Assembly (NCBI RefSeq): GCF_000278725.1
Contig: NZ_ALCA01000115.1
Coordinates: forward strand, 1-9,195
DNA: 9,195 bases
DNA from: Actinomyces sp. ICM47
GTDB taxonomy: Bacteria > Actinomycetota > Actinomycetes > Actinomycetales > Actinomycetaceae
Reading direction: 5' to 3'
The position numbers and the translations under genes were made by a program. Each line of letters begins with the position of its first letter. The stretch's first letter is position 1. The notes beneath the pieces were generated by a model. The model did no database searches and was not told the DNA's origin. It saw only the letters and a list, made by a program, of their open reading frames with translations. Positions 1 through 5,766 of this stretch are shown here, piece after piece.

Positions 1-198
1 GCCAGGCCCACGAATTCCTCCCGCGCCCACCACACCAGTGTGGTTTGTCGTTACTGTGCGTATCCCATCCAGGCCCCGCCGCCGCCCACCAGCACCACAG
101 CCAGGCCCACCAATTCCTCCCGCGCCCACCACACCAGTGTGGTTTGTCGTTACTGTGCGTATCCCATCCAGGCCCCGCCGCCGCCCACGAGCGCCGCA
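1..198. repeat. Two tandem copies of a 99-bp repeat, probably continuing off the left edge
   Basis: Bases 1-99 and 100-198 are nearly identical; I see differences at unit positions 12, 90, 94 and 97. Each copy carries a short perfect inverted repeat, ACCACAC-ca-GTGTGGT (29-44 and 128-143). The length is a multiple of three and all three + frames stay open, so an open frame is weak evidence for coding. On the - strand each copy ends a very short ORF in TAA. One (110 to 51) has a GGGAGG box 5 nt before a GTG and encodes 19 residues, VGLAVVLVGGGGAWMGYAQ. The right-hand one (203 to 150) begins at an ATG only 2 nt from a GGAGG and encodes 17 residues with the same ending. No known function is recognised. 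The array may extend left of the window. Confidence 0.9.
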
Positions 199-353
199 GC
201 CATACCCTCCCGATTTTCCGTGCTCTCCACACCGGTGACGGTGGGATTTTACAGAATTAGGAGCTGGCTGCCGGCGTGCCGGGGTTCTAATGATGCAACA
301 TTCCCGTTTGGTGGCGGTGAAGCCACGACGTGAGGCAGTGTGGCGCTCAAAGT

Positions 354-410
354 GCAGACCACCTCGGTGAAAAACACTGAAAACGGGCTGTTAAGGGCGA
401 GGTGGTCTGC
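354..410. other. Long hairpin, copy 1: perfect 13-bp inverted repeat
   Basis: GCAGACCACCTCG (354-366) is exactly complementary to CGAGGTGGTCTGC (398-410), with a 31-nt purine-rich loop. The arms are identical in the second copy while several loop bases differ, as expected if the stem is the conserved part. It could act in RNA on either strand as a terminator, a processing site or a small structured RNA, or as a REP-like DNA site. No run of T follows the stem on either strand. Confidence 0.8.
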
Positions 411-549
411 GTTTTGGGCGTAATAGCCTCTTGTTATGGTGTATTGCTCGCACATAGACCCGTCATTGAGACCCTAAACCCGCTAATGATGCAACATTCC
501 CATTTGGTGGCGCTGAAGCCACGACGTGAGGCAGTGTGGCGCTCAAAGT

Positions 550-606
550 GCAGACCACCTCGGTGAAAAACGCCGAAAATGGGCTGTTGAGGGCGAGGTG
601 GTCTGC
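550..606. other. Long hairpin, copy 2 of the 13-bp inverted repeat
   Basis: The same 13-nt arms recur at 550-562 and 594-606, exactly 196 bp after copy 1. Loop length is kept at 31 nt although the loop has several substitutions (for example ACACTG to CGCCG-type changes). Unchanged arms with a drifting loop suggest selection on the stem, but two copies in tandem could also be a recent duplication. Confidence 0.8.
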
Positions 607-640
607 GTTTTGGGCACAACGGCGTCTGGCAGGGTGTGTT

Positions 641-860
641 GTTCGCACGCAAACCCGCTATTGCGAGTGGGAACCCGCTATATCGCACGCAAACCCGCTA
701 GTTGGAGTGTGGGCGGCATTGCCCAGGCTCAGAACAGCAGGCCCGCGTGCGGATTAGGGGACCCAGGCTCGGAACAGCAGGCCCGCGTGCGGATTAGGGG
801 ACCCAGGCTCGGAACAGCGGGCCCGCGTGCGGATTAGCGGGCCCACGTGCGAGTTACAGG
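641..860. repeat. 20/40-bp repeat lattice with an inversion
   Basis: From 641 the sequence is organised in 20-nt steps. Bases 643-660 and 683-700 are the same 18-mer ending AAACCCGCTA, with a related 16-mer (665-680) between them. Bases 721-840 are three copies of a 40-bp unit (CCCAGGCTC…GCCCGCGTGCGGATTAG), followed by a diverged half unit at 841-860. The reverse complement of the left 18-mer, TAGCGGGTTTGCGTGCGA, aligns with TAGCGGGCCCACGTGCGA at 835-852, so the left and right halves carry the same family in opposite orientation. There are no unique spacers, so this is not CRISPR. Possible roles are a protein-binding array or replication-slippage debris. Confidence 0.8.
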
Positions 861-870
861 CCCACACCCC

Positions 871-882
871 TGACATTTGTCA
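871..882. promoter_or_regulatory. Candidate operator upstream of the ABC exporter operon
   Basis: TGACA-tt-TGTCA is a perfect inverted repeat with 5-bp arms and a 2-nt spacer, 61 nt before the ATPase start codon. A weak AT-rich -10-like stretch (ATTAAT, 918-923) lies in the otherwise GC-rich leader, so the palindrome would sit about 50-55 nt upstream of a likely transcription start. That is a usual place for a NarL-type activator. The response regulator at 3938-4579 is the obvious candidate ligand; this is inference from position and symmetry only. Confidence 0.4.
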
Positions 883-943
883 TGGCTCCTCCTGCATCAA
901 AGGACACTTCCGGCCCCATTAATACGAGCGCAGACTGGGAGCC

Positions 944-1666
944 ATGAACACGAACACCACGCCCGCCCTTCAGGCGACGAACATCCACCAGTCTTTCGGC
1001 CACGTCGACGCGCTGCGCGGCGTGAACCTCACCCTCATGCCCGGCGAGATCGTGGCGCTCCTCGGCGTCAACGGCGCGGGCAAGAGCACGTTCCTGGACA
1101 TCGTCCTCGGCCTGGCCACCCCCACGCAGGGTGATATCAGCGTCTACGGCATGAGTCCACGCGAGGCCGTGCGCCGCTCCCTCGTGAGCGCGATGCTTCA
1201 GACTGGCTCGATGCCGCGCGACGGGAAGGTTCGCAACACGATCGACCTGGTCGCCGCGATGCACGCCAACCCGATCCCCACCGACGAGCTCCTAGAGCGT
1301 GCGAACCTGACGAAGCTCGCCAAGCGCCCGCTCAACAAGCTCTCCGGCGGCGAGCGCCAGCGCGTGCGCCTCGCCCTCGCGCTTGCCGGCAACCCTGACT
1401 TCCTGATTCTCGACGAGCCGACCGCAGGTATGGACGCGCTGGCCCGCCGCGCCTTCTGGGAGACGATGCGCGCCGAGGCCGCGGAAGGCCGCACGCTCCT
1501 CTTCGCCACGCACTACCTGACCGAGGCCCGTAAGGACGCCGACCGCATCGTCATCATCGACGCCGGAAAGGTCCTCCTGGACGCCCCCACCGAGCAGGTC
1601 GTCGCCGACAACGAGGACCTCGAAGACGTCTTCGAACGCATCACCTCCCACGCCGACGCCGAGTGA
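944..1666 (+). CDS. ABC exporter ATP-binding protein (ABC-2 / antimicrobial-efflux type)
   Basis: This 240-residue cytoplasmic ATPase would power the permease encoded at 1869. The visible sequence contains the full set of nucleotide-binding motifs: Walker A GVNGAGKST (41-49, Val in place of the usual Pro), Q-loop Gln86, signature LSGGE (133-137), Walker B FLILDEP (153-159) with D-loop AGMD (161-164), and switch His190. Its length is that of a bare nucleotide-binding domain with only a short acidic tail. The start ATG has a modest GGGAG ribosome-binding site and follows the palindrome at 871-882. It is first in a + strand series ATPase-permease-histidine kinase-response regulator, which points to export of, or defence against, a membrane-active compound. 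The substrate cannot be read from the sequence. Family assignment is firm; role in resistance is inference. Confidence 0.95.
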   Translation: MNTNTTPALQATNIHQSFGHVDALRGVNLTLMPGEIVALLGVNGAGKSTFLDIVLGLATPTQGDISVYGMSPREAVRRSLVSAMLQTGSMPRDGKVRNTIDLVAAMHANPIPTDELLERANLTKLAKRPLNKLSGGERQRVRLALALAGNPDFLILDEPTAGMDALARRAFWETMRAEAAEGRTLLFATHYLTEARKDADRIVIIDAGKVLLDAPTEQVVADNEDLEDVFERITSHADAE

Positions 1667-1872
1667 GCGCTCGGGATCACGCGCCCGACAACACCACCAC
1701 CGCCCCGATGCCGACCGTGCGCGACGGGCAGCCGAGACGCGAGAACCCAGCCCAGACCTCGTCCCCACGGGCGTCCAAGGCCCGCGCGAGACAGGCCCGG
1801 CGCCGTCCCAAGGCCGACGCCGAAGCCATCACCCCACGACCCCAGATACGACACACGAAGAAGGAATCATGA
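1663..1872 (+). CDS. Possible small basic protein bridging ATPase and permease genes
   Basis: The 202-nt gap between the two ABC genes holds a 69-codon ORF. It starts at a GTG overlapping the ATPase stop (GTGA) and ends at a TGA overlapping the permease start (ATGA). About 80 percent of its codons end in G or C, more than its first and second positions, as in real genes here. The product would be Pro/Arg/Lys/Thr-rich, strongly basic and probably disordered, with no hydrophobic segment and no family I recognise. There is no good ribosome-binding site, so it would depend on translational coupling. It may be a real small protein, or only a long leader that happens to be open. If real, the double 4-nt overlap makes the exporter operon continuously coupled. 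Confidence 0.3.
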   Translation: MSARDHAPDNTTTAPMPTVRDGQPRRENPAQTSSPRASKARARQARRRPKADAEAITPRPQIRHTKKES

Positions 1873-2657
1873 CCACCCACGCACCCGCACGACCCACCGA
1901 CCGACCGATCCCCTCCCCCTTCACGGGCGCGGGGAAGCTGTGGCGCGCGACGTTCCTATCCCACATCCTTAACCCGTGGAACATGGCGTTTGCAGTGCTC
2001 CTGCCCATGTTCATGTACGCGATGTTCGGCATGACGGACGTTGCGCGCGCGACCCAGACCGGGCGCGGGAACCTGGCGGCCGCGATGGTCGCGATGATGA
2101 CCACGTACGGCGTGATCCTGGTCGGCGGTTCCCTCGGCGCGACGCTGTCCGTCGAGCGTACGACCGGCATCTCGCGCATGTACGCTCTGACCCCCATCCA
2201 GCCGTGGGTGATCCTGCTGGTGCGCCTGAGCGCGCTCGTGGCGCTGAGCGCGTTCATCACGCTCATCACCTTCAGCTTCGGTATGGCCACGGGCGCGGAA
2301 ATGACCGCCGGCGCGTGGGCGGCCAGCGCCGCAGTGGTCATCGCGCTGTCGGCCCTGGGTGCGCTCATTGGCTTGGCCTGCGGCTACACGATTAAGGGCG
2401 AGAATGCCTACAGCGCCTCCGCGTTCGTCATGCTGATGGGTGCCTTCGTGTCCGGCATGTTCATCCCGCTGGACCAGCTGCCGCCCTTCGTCGCGCAGAT
2501 CGCGCCCTTCACGCCCCTGTACGGTGCCGTCCAGGCGATCTACGCGGTCGCCGGAACCGTGACGATGCCGACCGCCGCGTGGCTCAACATCGCCGGGTGG
2601 GCGGTCGTCACGGCGGGCATCGCCTGGTGGGGCGCGTCTCACGACACGGATCGCTAG
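1869..2657 (+). CDS. ABC-2 type transporter permease
   Basis: This 262-residue integral membrane protein is the partner of the ATPase. After a ~35-residue cytoplasmic N-terminus with several Pro and Arg, hydrophobic segments lie near 38-54, 70-95, 113-137, 148-172, 183-200 and 237-255, the six-helix ABC-2 arrangement. The stretch around 192-217 (SGMFIPLDQLPPFVAQIAPF followed by TPLY) is the characteristic late motif of DrrB/NodJ/YadH-like permeases. The start is supported by AAGGA just upstream, and the ATG overlaps the stop of the small ORF before it. The histidine kinase follows after 9 nt, so they are almost certainly co-transcribed. One permease gene implies a homodimer with two ATPase subunits. 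The substrate is unknown; lipids, peptides or antibiotics are all handled by this family. Confidence 0.93.
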   Translation: MTTHAPARPTDRPIPSPFTGAGKLWRATFLSHILNPWNMAFAVLLPMFMYAMFGMTDVARATQTGRGNLAAAMVAMMTTYGVILVGGSLGATLSVERTTGISRMYALTPIQPWVILLVRLSALVALSAFITLITFSFGMATGAEMTAGAWAASAAVVIALSALGALIGLACGYTIKGENAYSASAFVMLMGAFVSGMFIPLDQLPPFVAQIAPFTPLYGAVQAIYAVAGTVTMPTAAWLNIAGWAVVTAGIAWWGASHDTDR

Positions 2658-2666
2658 GCTAGTGTC

Positions 2667-3770
2667 ATGAAGGAGCGCTTGATCTCCCTGGCGTGGGCGG
2701 CCCCGTGGATGCTGTTCATGGGGTTCCCCCTCGCCTACGCCCTGGAACTGACGGATCCGGTCCAGCGCGCGGGCCTCATCGGGTTGTGTGCCCTTCTCGC
2801 GGTCGTTAACTCGGCGACGTGGCTGACCAATCCCCTGCCTGCGCGTAACTCCTTCACGAGGCCGTTCATCCTCTCCCACGCAGCGCTGGTGGCCGCGACG
2901 GTTGCCTACCTCGTGTATGCGGTCTCCCTCGACACCCCTCACGCGTTCATGCTGACGTCGTATCTGCTGGTCGCGTGGGTGTTCCAGGCACCGGGTAGAT
3001 TCATCATCGCGGGTCTCGTGCCGGTGACCGCTATCGCGGGCGTGGCCGGCTACGCGCAGGGTGAGCCCTTGTGGATGGGCTGGTACCTGGTGTTGCTGTG
3101 TGTCTTCGTGGGGGTGGCCCGCTGGCGCATGGAGCGTTCGGCCCGCGAGCACCTGCGCCGCCAGGACGCGATCCAGCGGGCGAAGGCGGCGGAGCGGGCG
3201 CGCCTGAGCACGGATCTGCACGACATCCTCGGGCATTCGTTGACGGGGATCACGATGGTGTCCGAGCTGGCGGGTCGCCTCCTGGAGGCGGGGCGCGTGG
3301 AGGAGGCGCGTGAGCAGATTCGCGCGGTCACCGCGCAGTCGAACGAGGCCTTGGCTGACGTTCGCCGCATCGTGGCGGCAACGCGGGCGCTGTCCCCGGG
3401 AGAGGAGCTCGAGGAGGCCCGCTCGCTTCTGGAGGTTGCGCGCATCGACGCCGAGATCACGAATGAGGGCGAGCCGCCGTCGGGTCCTCGTTCGACCGCC
3501 GCCGCCCACGTGATCCGCGAGGGTGTCACGAACGCAATCCTGCACGCGCGCCCCTCGTGGGTTCGCGTCCGTCTCTCTCCGGACGGCGTCACCGTCACGA
3601 ACGACGGATACACGGCCGCTTACGCCGCGTCGAGCGCGGGGTCGGGGTCGGGCCTCGCGGGCCTGTCCGAGCTAGTCGGCGACGAGGGCACACTCACGTG
3701 GGGCGCGTCGGGTTCCACGTGGACGCTCGCTCTGTCCTTCGATTCCACATCCGCCGCCCACTCGTCCTGA
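2667..3770 (+). CDS. Sensor histidine kinase, DesK/HisKA_3 family
   Basis: The N-terminal half (to ~residue 153) is almost wholly hydrophobic, with about six helices near 8-24, 33-54, 67-86, 92-107, 110-129 and 135-153. It has no sizeable extracellular domain, so the signal is probably sensed in or at the membrane. A short amphipathic linker leads to the HisKA_3 dimerisation domain with the phosphoacceptor in DLHDILGHSL (His185). The HATPase domain follows: N-box REGVTNA (284-290, Asn289), a TNDG segment (311-314) and a glycine box GSGSGLAGLSEL (325-336). The final catalytic domain is compact, as usual for NarX/DesK-type kinases. The gene begins 9 nt after the permease stop with no strong ribosome-binding site, suggesting coupling. 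It should phosphorylate the regulator encoded at 3938. Family assignment is secure; the stimulus is not known. Confidence 0.95.
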   Translation: MKERLISLAWAAPWMLFMGFPLAYALELTDPVQRAGLIGLCALLAVVNSATWLTNPLPARNSFTRPFILSHAALVAATVAYLVYAVSLDTPHAFMLTSYLLVAWVFQAPGRFIIAGLVPVTAIAGVAGYAQGEPLWMGWYLVLLCVFVGVARWRMERSAREHLRRQDAIQRAKAAERARLSTDLHDILGHSLTGITMVSELAGRLLEAGRVEEAREQIRAVTAQSNEALADVRRIVAATRALSPGEELEEARSLLEVARIDAEITNEGEPPSGPRSTAAAHVIREGVTNAILHARPSWVRVRLSPDGVTVTNDGYTAAYAASSAGSGSGLAGLSELVGDEGTLTWGASGSTWTLALSFDSTSAAHSS

Positions 3771-3793
3771 TTGTCCGAGGTCCCAGCCCTGTC

Positions 3794-3855
3794 GACGAGG
3801 CCGTGGCCCCCTCCCTGAACACCGCGCGGTTCCGGGAGGGTGAGTCGGCCTCGTC
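3794..3855 (+). terminator. Large nested hairpin between kinase and regulator genes
   Basis: GACGAGGCCG (3794-3803) pairs with CGGCCTCGTC (3846-3855). Inside it CCCTCCC (3809-3815) pairs with GGGAGGG (3834-3840), and the apical loop contains the self-complementary ACCGCGCGGT (3821-3830). It starts 23 nt after the kinase stop, lacks a T-run, and could be a U-less actinobacterial terminator, an attenuator or an RNA-processing site. It separates kinase from regulator, which are otherwise adjacent, so the regulator may be made at a different level. A weak TANNNT box (TAGCCT, 3899-3904) downstream might give the regulator its own promoter. Confidence 0.6.
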
Positions 3856-3937
3856 CTGAGGGGTGAGCCGATCAGAGAAACGAGCCTCTTACCTGCGTTA
3901 GCCTTGTACCCCAGGCACAGAGATACAGGAGGGTGAC

Positions 3938-4579
3938 GTGACGATTCGGGTGCTCGTGGCCGACGACCAGGCAATGATTCGCGGGGCGCTGGCGGGGCTG
4001 CTGGACCTGGAGCGCGACATTGAGGTCGTCGCGCAGGCTGCAGACGGCGCGCAGGCTCTGGAAGAGCTGGGACGCCTGGCGGACTCGTCCAGCCCGACCC
4101 GCGCGAATGCCCCCGCCGACGTCGCGATCATCGACATCGAAATGCCGCGCATGGACGGCATCACGGCGACTCAGGCGATCCGCGCTCGTTTCCCGGGCGT
4201 GCGGGTGCTGATCGTGACGACGTTTGGACGCCCGGGGTACCTGCAGCGCGCCCTCGACGCGGGTGCCACGGGCTTTATGGTGAAGGACGCACCGGTTGAG
4301 ACCCTGGCCGACGGCGTGCGCACGGTGGCCGCGGGCGGACGCGCGATTGATCAGAGCCTGGCGCTCGAGGCCCTCTCGACGGGATCCTCGCCCCTGACGG
4401 AGCGTGAGGCCGACGTTTTGCGCGAGGTCGAGGGCGGCGGCACCATCGCGGATATCGCCCGCTCCCTGCACCTGAGCCAGGGCACGGTGCGCAACCACGT
4501 GTCCTCGTCAATGCTGAAGATGAACGCGCGCACCCGCGCCGAGGCGGCGTCCCTGGCCCGCGCCGCCGGCTGGCTGTAG
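3938..4579 (+). CDS. NarL/LuxR-family response regulator
   Basis: This 213-residue two-domain DNA-binding regulator is the evident partner of the histidine kinase upstream. The receiver domain (1 to ~120) shows acidic pair Asp9-Asp10, phosphoacceptor Asp66 in IIDIEMP, conserved Thr94 and Lys116 (MVKDAPV). The LuxR-type helix-turn-helix (about 150-207) begins SPLTEREADVL and has the recognition-helix pattern LSQGTVRNHVSS. The receiver is slightly longer than average before Asp66 because of a Ser/Pro/Ala loop (50-60). The GTG start has a strong AGGAGG 5 nt upstream. In this layout it most likely controls the ABC operon, possibly through TGACA-tt-TGTCA at 871-882. It is separated from the kinase by 167 nt containing a large hairpin. 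Confidence 0.95.
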   Translation: MTIRVLVADDQAMIRGALAGLLDLERDIEVVAQAADGAQALEELGRLADSSSPTRANAPADVAIIDIEMPRMDGITATQAIRARFPGVRVLIVTTFGRPGYLQRALDAGATGFMVKDAPVETLADGVRTVAAGGRAIDQSLALEALSTGSSPLTEREADVLREVEGGGTIADIARSLHLSQGTVRNHVSSSMLKMNARTRAEAASLARAAGWL

Positions 4580-4605
4580 GCAGGCTGTGGGCAGGCCGTG
4601 CGAGT

Positions 4606-4624
4606 GGTATCAGAGTGATACCGT
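4606..4624 (+). promoter_or_regulatory. Operator and -10 box for the ribbon-helix-helix gene
   Basis: GGTATCA-gag-TGATACC (4606-4622) is a perfect inverted repeat with 7-bp arms. Its right arm overlaps TACCGT (4619-4624), which fits the actinobacterial TANNNT -10 and ends 6 nt before the ATG at 4631. Transcription would begin at that A, giving a leaderless mRNA; no Shine-Dalgarno sequence is present. A repressor bound here would block the promoter. Ribbon-helix-helix proteins commonly bind such sites and repress their own genes. Confidence 0.6.
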
Positions 4625-4630
4625 GTCGAT

Positions 4631-4834
4631 ATGGCAATGACACTCCGACTCGACGAGGATCATGCCCGCAAGCTCAACGAGCTCGCCCAGCGCGTCGGCA
4701 CTTCCAAACATGAAGCAGTACTGCGCGCCATCGATGAGGACTACAACCGTATGACGCACCGTCAGCGCGTCACCGACGCGCTCAACCAATCTGTTGAACG
4801 CTGGGGGGACGCACTGGAGCAACTCGGGCAGTAA
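4631..4834 (+). CDS. Ribbon-helix-helix (CopG-like) antitoxin-type DNA-binding protein
   Basis: The 67-residue protein has the short N-terminal beta strand MAMTLRLDEDH, then two helices (about 10-21 and 25-39) separated by the turn GTSKHEA. This is the ribbon-helix-helix plan, in which strands from two subunits enter the DNA groove. The C-terminal part (42-67, charged and ending ERWGDALEQLGQ) resembles the toxin-binding tail of small antitoxins. ATG 4631 is preferred because a TANNNT box lies 6 nt before it; a second ATG at 4637 is possible. The perfect inverted repeat over its promoter suggests autorepression. No complete toxin follows, only a probable Doc N-terminal remnant, so this looks like an orphan antitoxin. 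It could instead serve as a stand-alone regulator. Confidence 0.8.
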   Translation: MAMTLRLDEDHARKLNELAQRVGTSKHEAVLRAIDEDYNRMTHRQRVTDALNQSVERWGDALEQLGQ

Positions 4835-4838
4835 CGCC

Positions 4839-4878
4839 GTGCGAGTTCCTCTCACTCGAGACCTTGCTGGACATCGTG
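4839..4878 (+). pseudogene. Probable remnant of a Doc/Fic-type toxin gene
   Basis: Directly after the antitoxin stop, the frame beginning at 4843 reads EFLSLETLLDIV, which resembles the start of death-on-curing toxins partnered with antitoxins of this kind (typically Met, a few residues, then LSLEDLL). A GTG at 4839-4841 sits where the toxin start would be, but one extra base puts it out of frame with this peptide. After codon 12 the resemblance stops and the sequence runs into the end of the convergent VanZ-like gene. The catalytic Fic motif is absent. The fragment is very short, so the family call rests on similarity judged by eye plus its position. Confidence 0.4.
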
Positions 4879-4905
4879 TCCGCGCGACGTTATCGGAATG
4901 GACGA

Positions 4906-5766
4906 CTACGCGCCCATGAAGCGCGAGTTGCGCGCCATGAAGGGCAGCAAGCGCACGCCCAAGTAGGTGCCCAGCGCGTTCGTGATGACGTCGTCGATGT
5001 CGACGACGCGGTACGTGCAGGGCACGAGGCCGAACAGGCCCGTGTACTGCGTGAACTCGATGAGGCACGAGAGCAGCGTGCCGATCAAGAGCCACACGAG
5101 CACTCGTTGCGTGGGAATCGCGCGCGTCAAGCGCCCGCCGTCGTCGGGCAGGCTCTCGGAGGTCTTGCGAGAGCGGCGAATCCGCCAGGTCATCTCGGCA
5201 AGAGCGCCGAGCGGCATGAACAGAGCGATATTGAGCACGATTGAGAGTGCATACAGGGTACCGCGCAGGGTCTCGCCATCGCGGAATTGGTCGGCGACGG
5301 CGTTCAGCGACCCGAAGGGCATGTAGTTGTCCCAGTGCAGGATCGCAGCGCATGCGGCCTGCGGGTCCGAGGGAATCGGCAGCAGGACAAAAATGAGCAG
5401 GCCCGTCAGGTAGAGGATCCACGCGAGCGGAAGGGCACGCGGCAGCTTCCACATGGACGAGGCCGTGGCTGAGACAATGGGGATCTCCGCCGTCCTGGGG
5501 GTGTCGGGATTCTCCTCACGCTCCAGGAGAGCACCGGTGTCCCGTGAGCGGCGGTAGATGAGGGGCAGCGCTTTAGACACAGTCAGGTGCGAGTGGTCCT
5601 GGCCAGACGCCGATGCCGCGTCCGTGGCGGCACGCATGACGTGTGTGCGTGCGTGCAGCCACTTGCGGTCGGCGCGGCGCCCTAGGATCCACCACAGAGT
5701 GCACGTGAGCGCGCTGAAGCCCGCGTAGAACCCCAGGTCCATCGCCCAGTTGATTGCTGTGTACAT
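4906..5766 (-). CDS. VanZ-family membrane protein with N-terminal extension
   Basis: The 286-residue product has hydrophobic segments near 11-28, 112-131, 172-192, 222-238 and 258-276. The C-terminal ~170 residues carry the VanZ signature: DNYMPFGSL (146-154), LNIALFMPLGAL (178-189), SCLIEFTQ (233-240) and RVVDIDDVITNALGTYLG (253-270). VanZ itself gives low-level teicoplanin resistance by an unknown mechanism, and the many relatives are uncharacterised, so resistance should not be assumed. Unlike ordinary ~160-200-residue VanZ proteins this one has about 100 extra residues: one helix plus a charged, His/Arg/Glu-rich cytoplasmic linker (29-107). GAGGTG lies 2 nt before the ATG and is part of a small CCTCA/TGAGG hairpin (5771-5785). 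It reads convergently with the antitoxin gene. Confidence 0.88.
   Translation of the reverse strand: MYTAINWAMDLGFYAGFSALTCTLWWILGRRADRKWLHARTHVMRAATDAASASGQDHSHLTVSKALPLIYRRSRDTGALLEREENPDTPRTAEIPIVSATASSMWKLPRALPLAWILYLTGLLIFVLLPIPSDPQAACAAILHWDNYMPFGSLNAVADQFRDGETLRGTLYALSIVLNIALFMPLGALAEMTWRIRRSRKTSESLPDDGGRLTRAIPTQRVLVWLLIGTLLSCLIEFTQYTGLFGLVPCTYRVVDIDDVITNALGTYLGVRLLPFMARNSRFMGA

Larger units (their letters stand above)
287..678. repeat. Two tandem copies of a 196-bp structured repeat
   Basis: A unit beginning CTAATGATGCAACATTCCC starts at 287 and again at 483. The first ~130 bp of each copy are almost identical (287-416 and 483-612) and the remaining ~65 bp are more diverged. Each conserved part holds a small GTGGC/GCCAC hairpin (311-326 in copy 1) and a larger 13-bp inverted repeat (separate entries). 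- strand ORFs of 61-84 codons cross both copies, but they follow the repeat unit, differ in frame and start, and have no clear ribosome-binding site. I therefore regard the element as a non-coding extragenic repeat. No transposase ORF or flanking target duplication is visible. Confidence 0.85.

Noticed and set aside
38..333. + strand Pro/Arg-rich ORFs over the 99-bp repeats
   Set aside because: All three frames are open, which reflects base composition. No ribosome-binding site is seen and the residue content is typical of translated GC-rich non-coding DNA.
249..688. - strand ORFs of 61-84 codons in the 196-bp repeats
   Set aside because: They merely translate the repeat in two frames, start at unrelated points, lack ribosome-binding sites and match no family known to me. 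Conservation lies in the inverted-repeat arms.
641..860. CRISPR array
   Set aside because: The units repeat head to tail without unique spacers, the period is only 20/40 bp, there is an orientation flip, and no cas gene is present.
1956..3545. A 529-codon open frame on the - strand across the ABC permease and kinase genes
   Set aside because: It is antisense to two genes with clear domains, is extremely rich in Arg, Gly, Asp and His, and shows no family motif. Long antisense frames are normal in GC-rich DNA.
4572..4604. Three degenerate 11-bp steps (GGCTGTAGGCA, GGCTGTGGGCA, GGCCGTGCGAG) after the regulator gene
   Set aside because: They are short, partly within the coding end, and show no symmetry or spacing that suggests a binding site; probably slippage.
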